Shown: positions 8,406-15,667, counted from the stretch's first letter. The stretch: 16,738 nucleotides of DNA from DASQDT01 sp036380435 (GCA_036380435.1 DASVES010000493.1:1-16738), one strand, 5' to 3'. A program made the numbers and translations. Notes: generated from the sequence alone by a model not told the origin.

Positions 8406-8410
8406 GGAGG
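8406..8410 (+). promoter_or_regulatory. Ribosome binding site supporting a TTG start for paralog 3
   Basis: GGAGG lies 9 nt before the TTG at 8420. The longer in-frame start (GTG at 8342) would add 26 residues before the signal peptide, and no comparable site precedes it. Confidence 0.7.
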
Positions 8411-8419
8411 ACTGAAACT

Positions 8420-9460
8420 TTGTCGAGCGCGACGATCATCCGTAGACTCTGCTCCTCGCTTCTCATCATCATCCTTGCCTTCACGAGCGCCCCCCTCGCC
8501 GCGCAGGACAAGTCGAAGAACAAGAAGAAAAAGCCCACGCCGCGCGGCACGCCCGTCCTGTGGCGCGCGCCCGCCGACATCGAGTCGCGCGACCTCGCGC
8601 TCGGCCCCGGCGGCGCCGAGATGCGTCCGAACCTGCGCCGCATCACGTTCCTCAAGAAGCAGGAAGGCGGCTGGTCAACCAAGTTCCGCGTGCGCGACGC
8701 CTCGGGACGCGAGTGGGTCGCCAAGGTCGGCAAGGAAGCGCAGTCCGAGACGGCGGCCGTGCGTCTGGTGTGGGCCGCCGGCTACCTGACCGAGATCAAC
8801 TACCTCGCCCCATGCGTCCGCATCGAAGGCGCGCCCGCGCCCGGCAAGGACGACGAGCAATGTGAAGGCGGGGGCTTCGCCAACGTCCGCTTCGAGGCGC
8901 GGCCGAAAGGTGTCAAGCGCCTGGACCCGTGGGAGTGGAAGAAGAACCCGTTCAAGGGGACGCGCGAGCTTCAGGGTCTCATCGTCCTGATGGGCCTCAT
9001 CAACAACTGGGACTTGAAGGATACGAACAACGTCGTCCTCGCCGCGCCGGGCGCGCGGGGCCGCACCGAGCTGCAATACGTCATCAGCGACCTCGGAGCC
9101 ACCTTCGGCAAGACCGGGAGCCTGCCGCTCTTCTGGCGCGTCACGCGCAGCCGCAACGACCCCGAGGGTTTTAGCAAAGACAAGTTCGTTGACGAGGTCG
9201 AGGACGGCAAGGTCAGTTTCCACTTCACGGGAAAGAACCGCGGTCTCTTCGAGGACATCACGGTGCGCGACGCCCGCTGGATCGGCGGCTGGCTCTCGCG
9301 CCTGAGTGAGCGCCAGATCGGCGACGCCTTCCGCGCCGCCAACTACGCCCCCGACGAGGTGCAAATGCTCACCGACGCCGTGCGCCGCCGCGTCGGCGAA
9401 CTCACGGCCCTGCGCGGCCGGGGCGCCGAGTCCGGCGACGCCGGCGGGCGCCGGAGGTGA
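8420..9460 (+). CDS. Secreted kinase-like protein, tandem paralog 3 of 3
   Basis: Read from the TTG at 8420 this is a 346-residue protein with signal peptide (IIRRL then a hydrophobic run, ending LAAQ near 29), a lysine-rich spacer (KSKNKKKKPTPRG) and the same domain as the two upstream paralogs. Conserved residues are K102 (EWVAKVGKE), E110 (QSETAAVRL), D198-L-K-x-x-N203 (NNWDLKDTNN) and D224 (ISDLGATFG). C132 and C148 match the cysteine pair of paralog 1. The end of the domain, RQIGDAFRAANY, is almost identical in all three. It is separated from paralog 2 by the hairpin element, so it may be expressed separately, and the DUF4956-like gene follows after 70 nt. The function is inferred only from motifs. 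Confidence 0.72.
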   Translation: MSSATIIRRLCSSLLIIILAFTSAPLAAQDKSKNKKKKPTPRGTPVLWRAPADIESRDLALGPGGAEMRPNLRRITFLKKQEGGWSTKFRVRDASGREWVAKVGKEAQSETAAVRLVWAAGYLTEINYLAPCVRIEGAPAPGKDDEQCEGGGFANVRFEARPKGVKRLDPWEWKKNPFKGTRELQGLIVLMGLINNWDLKDTNNVVLAAPGARGRTELQYVISDLGATFGKTGSLPLFWRVTRSRNDPEGFSKDKFVDEVEDGKVSFHFTGKNRGLFEDITVRDARWIGGWLSRLSERQIGDAFRAANYAPDEVQMLTDAVRRRVGELTALRGRGAESGDAGGRRR

Positions 9461-9530
9461 CAGCGGCGCTCATTCGAGTCTATGCTCGTTCGGCGCGCAA
9501 GGTTCAATCCAGTTGAGAGGGAAACGTTTA

Positions 9531-10478
9531 ATGAAGAGGCGTGATCGGTCAGTGTTTCTGTTGGTGGGGCTGGCGGCGGCCGTGCTCGGCTTCGGCATCG
9601 TCGCCTACATGCTCTCCGACCGTTCGGCCGCGCCCGCGGGGCCGGCGGACGCGACGACGACGAGCGCGCCCACGCCCGCGCCGACAACTCAGCCGACGGC
9701 GGCCGCGACCACGGCCGACGCGCGACGCGCGCCCACGCCCACCGGCGCCGAGGGCACGCCCTTCGAGTATCTCTTCTCTGAGGACGCCCAGGGCGCGCCT
9801 GCGCGCCAGGAGACGCTCTCGGCCAGAGTGTTGCGGATCGTCTGGCGGCTGGCGCTGGCGGCGCTCCTCGCCGCGGCCCTCGCCTTCCGCCCGCGCCGAG
9901 ACCTCGCCGCACACCAGCGCAACCTCTACGTGGCGCAGACGCAAATCCTTTTGGCCGTCGTCGCCTCCTCGCTGATGATGATCGTCGGCGACAACGCCGC
10001 CCGCGCCTTCGGCATCTTCGCCGCCGTCTCGCTCGTCCGTTTCCGCACGAACATCCGCGACCCCAAAGAGATCACGGTGCTCCTCATCAGCCTCGCGCTC
10101 GGGCTGGCGACGGGCGTCGGCCGCTGGGAGCTGGCCATCATCCTCACGCTGTTCGTCTTCCCGCTGCTCTGGTTGCTGGAGCGCCGCGAGTCCGAGGAGG
10201 TCTTCCGCACGATGGAGCTGACCGTCAAGACGCGCAACACCGAGGCGACGCAGGAGATGCTCCGCGAAATCTTCGACCGCTACGAAATGAGCGCCGAGAT
10301 GCGCCAGATCGACCCGCCCGACGAGGCCGAACCCGTCGGCTGCATCATGTACCGCGTCAGCATGAACATGAACGTCAGCACCGACGAGATCAACGAGCGC
10401 ATCCTCACCATCGACCCCGAAAACGTCGAAGGCATCGAGTGGGAGCAGAAGAAGAACACCGGCTACGTCTACAACTAG
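9531..10478 (+). CDS. DUF4956-like multi-pass membrane protein
   Basis: The 315-residue protein has an N-terminal membrane segment (about 8-28), a Thr/Pro/Ala-rich linker (33-72), then a cluster of hydrophobic segments at about 101-119, 137-153, 156-170, 181-197 and 200-217. The stretch DNAARAFGIFAAVSLVRF followed by RTNIRDPKE (154-180) is the feature I associate with DUF4956 proteins, which typically show RAFxLxGALSIxRFRxxxxDxK. A soluble C-terminal domain (about 218-315) follows and is probably cytoplasmic. Family function is not established; such genes often accompany VTC polyphosphate polymerases and CotH-type secretory kinases. ATG 9531 has GAGAGGGA upstream. The frame is open from 9306, but the upstream part overlaps paralog 3 and is not coding. 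Confidence 0.8.
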   Translation: MKRRDRSVFLLVGLAAAVLGFGIVAYMLSDRSAAPAGPADATTTSAPTPAPTTQPTAAATTADARRAPTPTGAEGTPFEYLFSEDAQGAPARQETLSARVLRIVWRLALAALLAAALAFRPRRDLAAHQRNLYVAQTQILLAVVASSLMMIVGDNAARAFGIFAAVSLVRFRTNIRDPKEITVLLISLALGLATGVGRWELAIILTLFVFPLLWLLERRESEEVFRTMELTVKTRNTEATQEMLREIFDRYEMSAEMRQIDPPDEAEPVGCIMYRVSMNMNVSTDEINERILTIDPENVEGIEWEQKKNTGYVYN

Positions 10479-10488
10479 CTCTTAGCTG

Positions 10489-10584
10489 TTAGCTAAAAGC
10501 TTTTATGAGCATTGAAATCATTTGCCGTGCATCCTGGAGGCGTCTGGCTTCGTCAAAGCTGCGGTAGAAGTCCCGCCCGAGGAG
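10489..10584 (-). pseudogene. C-terminal remnant of a four-helix-bundle (S23/IVP-type) protein
   Basis: Reading the minus strand from 10584 down to the TAA at 10489-10491 gives a peptide that begins LLGRDFYRSFDEA, continues RRLQDARQMISMLIK and ends AFS. This matches the usual last helix of the small four-helix-bundle proteins related to the 23S rRNA intervening-sequence protein, where LLxRDL...L...xEVxxMLxxxIK precedes the stop. Upstream in this frame the sequence is antisense to the vWA gene and does not continue as that family. Short TTAGCT repeats follow the stop. It looks like a broken gene whose 5' part was lost or displaced. The match is from memory of the family, not a search. Confidence 0.45.
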
Positions 10585-10594
10585 TCCGAAGGCC

Positions 10595-11899
10595 ATGAGA
10601 ACGCTGACCACACTGTTGCTGCTCGCCTCGCTCGTCGTCACCGCCGCGTTTGCGCCGGCCGGCCTCGCGCAGTCGCGCGCCCGGCGCGTCGGACAGTCGC
10701 AACCCACAGCAACGACGCCCGCGCCGCAGCCGCGCACGCCTTCGGCGCAGACGCCCGGCACGGCCGACGGCGCGCGCGACCGGCAGGTGCAGGAAGAGGT
10801 CGGCGACGACGAGGTCGTGCGCGTCGAATCCACACTCGTCACCATCCCCGTCAGCGTCCTCGACCGCGACGGCCGCTTCATCCCCGCGCTCGGCAAGGAC
10901 GACTTCCGCATCATCGAAGACGGCGTCGAGCAACAGGTGGCCTACTTCGCCACCGTCGAATCGCCCTTCACGGTCGCGCTCGTCTTAGACACCTCCGGCT
11001 CCACCCAGTTTCGCCTCGAAGACATCCAGTCGGCCGCCACCGCCTTCGTCGATCAGCTCCGCCCGGATGACCGCGTCCTCGTCGTCTCCTTCGACGACGA
11101 GATTCGCTTCCTCTCCGAAGCGACGAGCGACCGCCGCCAACTGCGCGACGCCATCCGCCGCACGCGGCCCGGCGGCGGCACGCGTCTCTACGACGCCTTC
11201 GACGCCGTCATCAAGCAGCGCCTCGCCAGCGTCGAGGGACGCAAGGCCATCGTCCTCTTCACCGACGGCGTGGACACCTCCAGCAAGCGCGCCTCCTACT
11301 CCGGCAACATGCGCGACGCCGAGGAACTCGACGCCCTCGTCTACCCCGTGCAGTACGACACCTACGGCAGCCAGCAGTCGGGCGGCGGAGGCTGGCCCGG
11401 CGGCGGTGGCGGCGGCGGCGGTTCGATACCCCGGACGGGTGGGGTTGGCGACATCCTGATAGGCATCCTCGGCGGGATTGGCAGCAGGCGCGGCGGCGGC
11501 GGCCCCGTGACCATCGGCGGCGGCGGCGGCGCGACGCGCGAGGACTACGCGCGCGCGGGCCGCTACCTGCGCGAGCTGGCCACTCTGACCGGCGGGCGAC
11601 ACTATCAGGCCGACGACCTCAGCTATCTCCGGCAAGCCTTCTCCAACATCGCCGAGGAGCTGCGCCGACAGTACAGCCTCGGCTACTATCCGTCGAAGCA
11701 GGCGCAGGCCTCCGAGCGCCGCCAGATCAAGGTGCGCGTCAAGCGCCCCAACCTCGTCGTGCGCGCCCGCGACAGCTACATCTACCGACCGGGCGGCTCC
11801 ACGACGACGGCGCAGGGCGACCCCAACAGACAGCCGTCCCAGACGCCGCCCGAGCTGCGCCGCAAGCAGTTCGCGAAGGCTGACGCGCCCATCAGGTGA
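10595..11899 (+). CDS. Secreted vWA protein (VWFA-related Acidobacterial domain type)
   Basis: The 434-residue protein has a signal peptide (1-25, ending GLAQ), a Pro/Thr-rich linker, then a beta-rich lead-in (about 76-120: VESTLVTIPVSVLDRDG...DFRIIEDGVEQQV) that is typical of this acidobacterial family. A von Willebrand A domain follows, with a complete metal-ion-dependent adhesion site: D132-x-S134-x-S136, T196 in GGGTRLYDA and D224 in LFTDGVD. A glycine-rich insert (262-313) interrupts the domain before the last helix and the common C-terminal YSLGYYPS motif. It is probably periplasmic or surface-exposed and binds a partner protein through Mg2+; the partner is unknown. The ATG at 10595 has GAGGAG 10 nt upstream. 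It is the last plus-strand gene of the cluster, and a hairpin terminator follows. Confidence 0.92.
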   Translation: MRTLTTLLLLASLVVTAAFAPAGLAQSRARRVGQSQPTATTPAPQPRTPSAQTPGTADGARDRQVQEEVGDDEVVRVESTLVTIPVSVLDRDGRFIPALGKDDFRIIEDGVEQQVAYFATVESPFTVALVLDTSGSTQFRLEDIQSAATAFVDQLRPDDRVLVVSFDDEIRFLSEATSDRRQLRDAIRRTRPGGGTRLYDAFDAVIKQRLASVEGRKAIVLFTDGVDTSSKRASYSGNMRDAEELDALVYPVQYDTYGSQQSGGGGWPGGGGGGGGSIPRTGGVGDILIGILGGIGSRRGGGGPVTIGGGGGATREDYARAGRYLRELATLTGGRHYQADDLSYLRQAFSNIAEELRRQYSLGYYPSKQAQASERRQIKVRVKRPNLVVRARDSYIYRPGGSTTTAQGDPNRQPSQTPPELRRKQFAKADAPIR

Positions 11900-11928
11900 G
11901 ACGGCAAAAAGTGTCAGCGCAAAAGCGT

Positions 11929-11961
11929 AAGGCCCCTCCGGCGCATGTCCGAAGGGGCCTT
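11929..11961. terminator. Bidirectional hairpin between convergent vWA and glgC genes
   Basis: AAGGCCCCT (11929-11937) pairs perfectly with AGGGGCCTT (11953-11961), with a 15-nt loop. A T-containing stretch follows on each side (TTAATCTTT on plus, TTACGCTTTT on minus). Its position between two converging genes fits a shared terminator. Confidence 0.75.
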
Positions 11962-11985
11962 TAATCTTTCGTCCTCCGTCTCCCG

Positions 11986-13284
11986 CTAAAGCGTGGTGCC
12001 GTCGGGGACGGTCGCGTCCTTCGGGACGACGATGATGCCCTCGCGGATGTGGACGCTGCCGTCCGGGGCGTCGTACTCTCTCAGGCCCGCCTCGTTGACG
12101 AGGCGGACGCCCGCGCCGATGCGCGCGTTCTTGTCGATGATGGCGTTGCGGATGACGGCCCCCTCGCCGATGCCGACGCGCGGCGACCCGGCCGCCTTCT
12201 CCGTCCTCATCTCTTCGAGCGACTGATACCAGTCAGCGCCCATCAGGTAAGAGTTCTCGATGTGCGCGCCGTGGTCGATGCGCGTGCGCAGACCGATGAT
12301 GGAGCGCGTGATGTGCGCGCGGTTGATGATGCAGCCCTCGGTGATGTTCGACTGTTGAATGTGGCTGTTGTTGATCTTCGACGGCGGCAGGTAGCGCGCG
12401 CGCGTGTAGACGGGCGCTTTGGAGTTGAAGAAGTTGAACTTCGGGATGGTCGCCGTCATGTCGAGGTTGGCGGCGTGGAAGGCCGAGATGCTCCCGATGT
12501 CCTCCCAGTAGTCGTCGAAGACGAACGCCTGCACGTTGCCGCGCTCGATGGCCGCCGGGATGATCTGCTTGCCGAAGTCCACCCAGGCGGTGTTGGCGGC
12601 CAGCAACTCTTCGAGCTTCTTGAAGTCGAAGATGTAGATGCCCATCGAGGCGAGGAACGGGCGGCGCTCCGCCTCGTTGGGGTCGAGGCCGAAGCGCGAC
12701 GTGTCCACGCGCATCTCTTCGAGCGCCTGACCTTTGGGCTTTTCGCGAAACTCCGTGATGCGCCCCTCAGCGTCCGCCTTGAGCAAGCCGAACTCCTCGG
12801 CCGCCTCGCGCACGAAGGGGATGACGGAGACCGTCAGGTCGGCGCCCGTCTCGCGGTGACGCGCGAGGAAGTCGCGATAGTCCATCCGGTAGAGGTGGTC
12901 GCCGGAGAGGATGAGCAGGGTGTCGATGCCCCAGTCGCGGATGTGCGGGAGCACCTGTCGGACGGCGTCGGCCGTGCCCTGAAACCACTGCGGACTCTCG
13001 GGCGTCTGCTCGGCGGCGAGGATGTCCACGAAGCCGCTGGAGAAGTGTGAGAAGCGATAGGTCTGCGCGACGTGGCGGTTGAGCGACGCCGAGTTGTACT
13101 GCGTGAGGACGAAGATTTTGAGCACGTCCGAGTTGATGCAGTTCGAGATTGGAATATCGACGAGCCGGTACTTGCCGCCAAGCGGCACGGCCGGCTTCGA
13201 GCGCATCTTCGTCAGCGGGAACAGACGCGTGCCAGCGCCGCCCCCGAGAATCACCGCCAGCACGTCATGCTTATCCGCCGGCAT
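11986..13284 (-). CDS. glgC: Glucose-1-phosphate adenylyltransferase
   Basis: The 432-residue enzyme makes ADP-glucose from glucose-1-phosphate and ATP, the committed step of bacterial glycogen synthesis. The nucleotidyltransferase signature GGGAGTRLFPLT (14-25) is followed by SKPAVPLGGKYR and DIPISNCINS. Further family motifs are GTADAVRQ (103-110), the metal-binding SGDHLYRMDY (127-136), FREKPKG and EDIGSISAFHAANLD. The C-terminal third, with repeated short I/V-rich strands (INNSHIQQSNITEGCII and so on), forms the left-handed beta-helix. The start is the ATG at 13284-13282, giving MPADKHDVLAV, preceded by GGGGGA; a frame extending to 13353 has no matching site. No other glg gene is adjacent. 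It is divergent from the small membrane protein at 13437. Confidence 0.97.
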   Translation of the reverse strand: MPADKHDVLAVILGGGAGTRLFPLTKMRSKPAVPLGGKYRLVDIPISNCINSDVLKIFVLTQYNSASLNRHVAQTYRFSHFSSGFVDILAAEQTPESPQWFQGTADAVRQVLPHIRDWGIDTLLILSGDHLYRMDYRDFLARHRETGADLTVSVIPFVREAAEEFGLLKADAEGRITEFREKPKGQALEEMRVDTSRFGLDPNEAERRPFLASMGIYIFDFKKLEELLAANTAWVDFGKQIIPAAIERGNVQAFVFDDYWEDIGSISAFHAANLDMTATIPKFNFFNSKAPVYTRARYLPPSKINNSHIQQSNITEGCIINRAHITRSIIGLRTRIDHGAHIENSYLMGADWYQSLEEMRTEKAAGSPRVGIGEGAVIRNAIIDKNARIGAGVRLVNEAGLREYDAPDGSVHIREGIIVVPKDATVPDGTTL

Positions 13285-13436
13285 AACCTTCCCCCACAAT
13301 CTTTGTTTGATTACTGTGCCCCAGAGGATAGACGCAAAGCGGCGCGCGTTCAAGGAGACGGCCGAGCCGGCAAACTTTCACAACGTTTTCCCGCTACCTT
13401 GACCGACGCCGACGAAAGCCACAAAGGAGAACTCAA
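13285..13436. promoter_or_regulatory. Divergent upstream region of glgC and the small membrane protein
   Basis: This 152-nt gap lies between two divergent starts and must hold promoters for at least one of them. A strong ribosome binding site, AAAGGAG at 13422-13428, serves the plus-strand gene. No clear operator or -35/-10 pair was identified. Confidence 0.4.
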
Positions 13437-13880
13437 ATGTCACTGTTGGCGGCACTGGGCAGCGGTCTTGCGGGCGCCTGCGCCCTCACGGCCATCCACG
13501 AAACCGCGCGCCGCGTGCTTCCCGATGCCCCGCGCATGGACGTACTCGGGATGCGCGCCATCTCCCGCGCCTTCCGCGCGGCCGACGCCGAGGAGCCGCC
13601 GCGCGCACAACTCCACGACCTCGCCCTCGCCGGCGACATCCTCTCCAACTCGCTCTACTACAGTCTGGTAGCTCTGGGCGGGCCGAAGGGCGCGGTTGCC
13701 TGTGGGGCCACGCTCGGGCTGGCGGCGGGCCTCGGAGCCGTGGCCCTGCCCGCGCCGCTCGGCCTCGGCGACGGGCCGAGCGCGCGCACAAACGAGACAA
13801 AGGCGATGACGGTCGCCTGGTATCTGGCGGGAGGGCTGGCGGCGGGACTGGCTTACAGCCGGCTCACGCGAAAACGGTAA
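13437..13880 (+). CDS. Small hydrophobic membrane protein, unknown function
   Basis: I do not recognise a named family. The 147-residue protein has several hydrophobic stretches: about 3-21 (LLAALGSGLAGACALTAIH), 62-80, 84-106 (Ala/Gly/Leu-rich) and 125-141 (VAWYLAGGLAAGLAYS). That suggests three or four membrane segments, with a charged loop around residues 45-58 and a basic C-terminus (RLTRKR). An excellent ribosome binding site (AAAGGAG, 8 nt before the ATG) shows it is translated. It stands alone between divergent glgC and convergent deoC and ends before a hairpin terminator. The conserved-looking HETARR and RMDVLGMRAI segments may help define its family. Confidence 0.75.
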   Translation: MSLLAALGSGLAGACALTAIHETARRVLPDAPRMDVLGMRAISRAFRAADAEEPPRAQLHDLALAGDILSNSLYYSLVALGGPKGAVACGATLGLAAGLGAVALPAPLGLGDGPSARTNETKAMTVAWYLAGGLAAGLAYSRLTRKR

Positions 13881-13894
13881 GGCGTTATCAAGAC

Positions 13895-13925
13895 TGTAGG
13901 GGCGGGCCTCGTCCCCGCCCCTACA
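13895..13925. terminator. Perfect 12-bp palindromic hairpin between convergent genes
   Basis: TGTAGGGGCGGG (13895-13906) pairs exactly with CCCGCCCCTACA (13914-13925) around a 7-nt loop, followed by ATTTCT. It lies between the convergent membrane-protein gene and deoC and could end both transcripts. Palindromes of the type GTAGGGGCGGG...CCCGCCCCTAC are a common dispersed intergenic repeat in many high-GC genomes, so it may be one copy of a family. Confidence 0.7.
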
Positions 13926-13959
13926 ATTTCTGGTCGCCGAACGCCCCGCGCTCGCGAGT

Positions 13960-14856
13960 TCAATAGGCCGCGACTGAGGCGTTGGTTTGGACGCCCGCCG
14001 CCTCCTGCGCGATCTTGACGCCGACGCTCGCGCCGATGCGCGTCGCGCCCGCTTCGAGCATCGCCCGCGCGTCGTCAATCCCCTTGACGCCGCCCGCCGC
14101 CTTGACGCCCATCCCGGCGCCCACCGTGCGACGCATCAGCGCCACGTCCGCGACCGTCGCGCCGCCCTTCGCAAACCCCGTCGAAGTCTTGACGAAATCG
14201 GCGCCCGCGCGCTTCGCCGCGAGACACGCCCGCACCTTCTCGTCATCGTTTAAGAGCGCCGCCTCGATGATCACCTTGACCAGCACGCCGTGCTCGTGCG
14301 ACGCCTCGACCACCGAGCGGATGTCGTGCTCGACGGCGCAGTCGTCGCCGCTCTTCAGCGCCCCGACGTTAATCACCATGTCCACCTCGCGCGCCCCGTC
14401 CATGATGGCGCGGCGCGCCTCGTAAGCCTTCACGTCCGCAAGCGTCGCGCCGAGCGGGAAGCCGACCACCGTGCAGACCGGCACACTCGTCCCGCGCAGA
14501 TTGCAGACGGCCGCGCGCACCCACGACGGGTTCACACACACGCTCGCAAAACGATACTGCGCCGCCTCCGCGCACAACTTGCGAATGTCCTCGTCCGTCG
14601 CCTCGGGCTTCAAGAGCGTGTGATCGACGAACCCGGCCCAATCGCGCGCCGTCCCCGTCTGCCCCAGCACCAGCCCGATGCGACTGGCGCCCGCGTCCAC
14701 GATCCGCTGCATCCGCTCCGGGCACCTGTCGAAACACTCCGACGAGCACCCGCACATCGCCGCCTGCCCATCGCCGTCGCCATTGAGACGCGCGACGATC
14801 ACATCGGTAATCTGCTCGACCAAGCGTTCCAAGTCGCCGTTGTTTGTGTGTGACAT
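13960..14856 (-). CDS. deoC: Deoxyribose-phosphate aldolase with N-terminal microcompartment-targeting-like extension
   Basis: DeoC cleaves 2-deoxyribose-5-phosphate to glyceraldehyde-3-phosphate and acetaldehyde. The 298-residue protein has a catalytic domain from about residue 71, with D78 (FVDHTLLKPEAT), D159 (EVDMVINVG), the Schiff-base lysine K223 (FVKTSTGF), the relay lysine K252 (GVKAAGGVK) and the functional C-terminal tyrosine Y298. Before it is a 70-residue extension that ordinary DeoC lacks: an amphipathic helix DLERLVEQITDVIVARL (8-24), a Gly/Asp linker, and a cysteine-rich segment (C35, C37, C41, C45). Such a helix plus linker is how enzymes are loaded into bacterial microcompartments. 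The start is the ATG at 14856-14854 with GAGGAG 11 nt upstream; an open frame to 14955 has no such support. It is last in the rpiB operon, 20 nt after the small protein gene. Confidence 0.93.
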   Translation of the reverse strand: MSHTNNGDLERLVEQITDVIVARLNGDGDGQAAMCGCSSECFDRCPERMQRIVDAGASRIGLVLGQTGTARDWAGFVDHTLLKPEATDEDIRKLCAEAAQYRFASVCVNPSWVRAAVCNLRGTSVPVCTVVGFPLGATLADVKAYEARRAIMDGAREVDMVINVGALKSGDDCAVEHDIRSVVEASHEHGVLVKVIIEAALLNDDEKVRACLAAKRAGADFVKTSTGFAKGGATVADVALMRRTVGAGMGVKAAGGVKGIDDARAMLEAGATRIGASVGVKIAQEAAGVQTNASVAAY

Positions 14857-14876
14857 CTGACTCGGCGCTCCTCGAC

Positions 14877-15083
14877 TTACTTCCGCTGCTTGACGAAAGA
14901 CTCCCTGACCGCGATGCGCTCCGCAGGTATCAACACCACCCGGCCACCCTCCCACGATGCAACTGTGTTACCCGCGCTCTTATGCACTGCGAGCGCGCCG
15001 CGCACAGCCTTATGCACGGCCGCGTCAAGAGCCTGCTCCCTGACGATGAACAACTCCTTCACGTCTTTTGACTCGACTCTCAT
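14877..15083 (-). CDS. Small protein coupled to the zeta-like ATPase, possible antitoxin/partner
   Basis: The 68-residue protein starts at an ATG overlapping the TGA of the zeta-like gene (ATGA, 4-nt overlap), so translation is coupled. It has an Ala/Val-rich helical part (EQALDAAVHKAVRGALAVHK, 17-36), then a short beta-rich tail containing GNTVASWEGGRVVLIPAE. The motif GxxVxxWxxGxVVxIPxE resembles small proteins often encoded beside zeta-toxin-family ATPases, which suggests a partner or antitoxin role. Classical epsilon antitoxins are encoded upstream and look different, so the role is inference. A 77-codon frame starting at 15110 is open, but ATG 15083 is favoured by the overlap. Confidence 0.68.
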   Translation of the reverse strand: MRVESKDVKELFIVREQALDAAVHKAVRGALAVHKSAGNTVASWEGGRVVLIPAERIAVRESFVKQRK

Positions 15084-15667
15084 TTTGCTACCTCGCTCAA
15101 ACGCTGCCACAGACCTTCATCGTGCACCTTCAACGCGGACGCCCCGTGGCCCGCGGCGACTCTAACGGGGCTGCCAGAGACAGAATTATCATACACCACC
15201 CAGGAATCGGCCAATGACCGGTACAGGTGAAAGAAGTTTCGCGCGGCCCTCACGTAGCGCCTGCGAACGATATGCTCGGGCACGTCGTGGCCGCCGAGGC
15301 GGACGCGCTCCCTGACGCGCTCGACGGCGAGGTCGGGGCTACGCAGCCACATGAAAAAGAGGTGGAAGTCGTAGCCCTTCTGCTTCAGACGCTTGAGAAA
15401 GGCGGCGTAGGAGCGCGTCGCCAGTGTGGTCTCAAAGGCGAAGCTGCGGCGCGCGTCGGCGAGGTCACGCAGCCGCCGAAGCATGATCCGGCCCGCCTGC
15501 GCGGTCGCGCCCTGCGGGTTGAACGCGGACAGGCCGCGGGCGATGTCATCTGCGTTGACGAACTCGCTTAGGCCGAGTTCGTCGCGGAGCAGGAATGGAG
15601 CGAGAGTGGTCTTCCCCGCACCATTAGGCCCTGCGATGACGACTACTTGCGGGCGCGGTTCGCTCAT
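15080..15667 (-). CDS. Zeta-toxin-family P-loop ATPase/kinase
   Basis: The 195-residue protein has a Walker A motif, GPNGAGKTT (13-21, K19), then NADDIARGLSAFNP (38-51) where zeta toxins place the catalytic aspartate, FAFETTLATRSY (76-87) with the conserved E-T-T, and FFMWLRSPDLAVERVRERV. An arginine-rich lid, GGHDVPEHIVRRRYVRAARNF, follows. This is the zeta_toxin/AAA_33 pattern. Known zeta toxins phosphorylate UDP-N-acetylglucosamine; many chromosomal relatives have unknown substrates. Here the gene starts 3 nt after the rpiB stop and overlaps the next small gene by 4 nt, so it is part of the rpiB-deoC operon. It may be a toxin module captured by the operon, or a sugar or nucleoside kinase serving the pathway. 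The fold call is firm, the role is not. Confidence 0.85.
   Translation of the reverse strand: MSEPRPQVVVIAGPNGAGKTTLAPFLLRDELGLSEFVNADDIARGLSAFNPQGATAQAGRIMLRRLRDLADARRSFAFETTLATRSYAAFLKRLKQKGYDFHLFFMWLRSPDLAVERVRERVRLGGHDVPEHIVRRRYVRAARNFFHLYRSLADSWVVYDNSVSGSPVRVAAGHGASALKVHDEGLWQRLSEVAK

Noticed and set aside
9306..9530. Open extension upstream of the DUF4956-like gene
   Set aside because: It overlaps the conserved end of kinase-like paralog 3 in another frame; the ATG at 9531 has a ribosome binding site and begins a membrane segment.
12049..13050. Plus-strand open frame (333 codons) opposite glgC
   Set aside because: It lies fully within the well-supported glgC gene and has the Asp/Val/Arg-rich composition of an antisense shadow.
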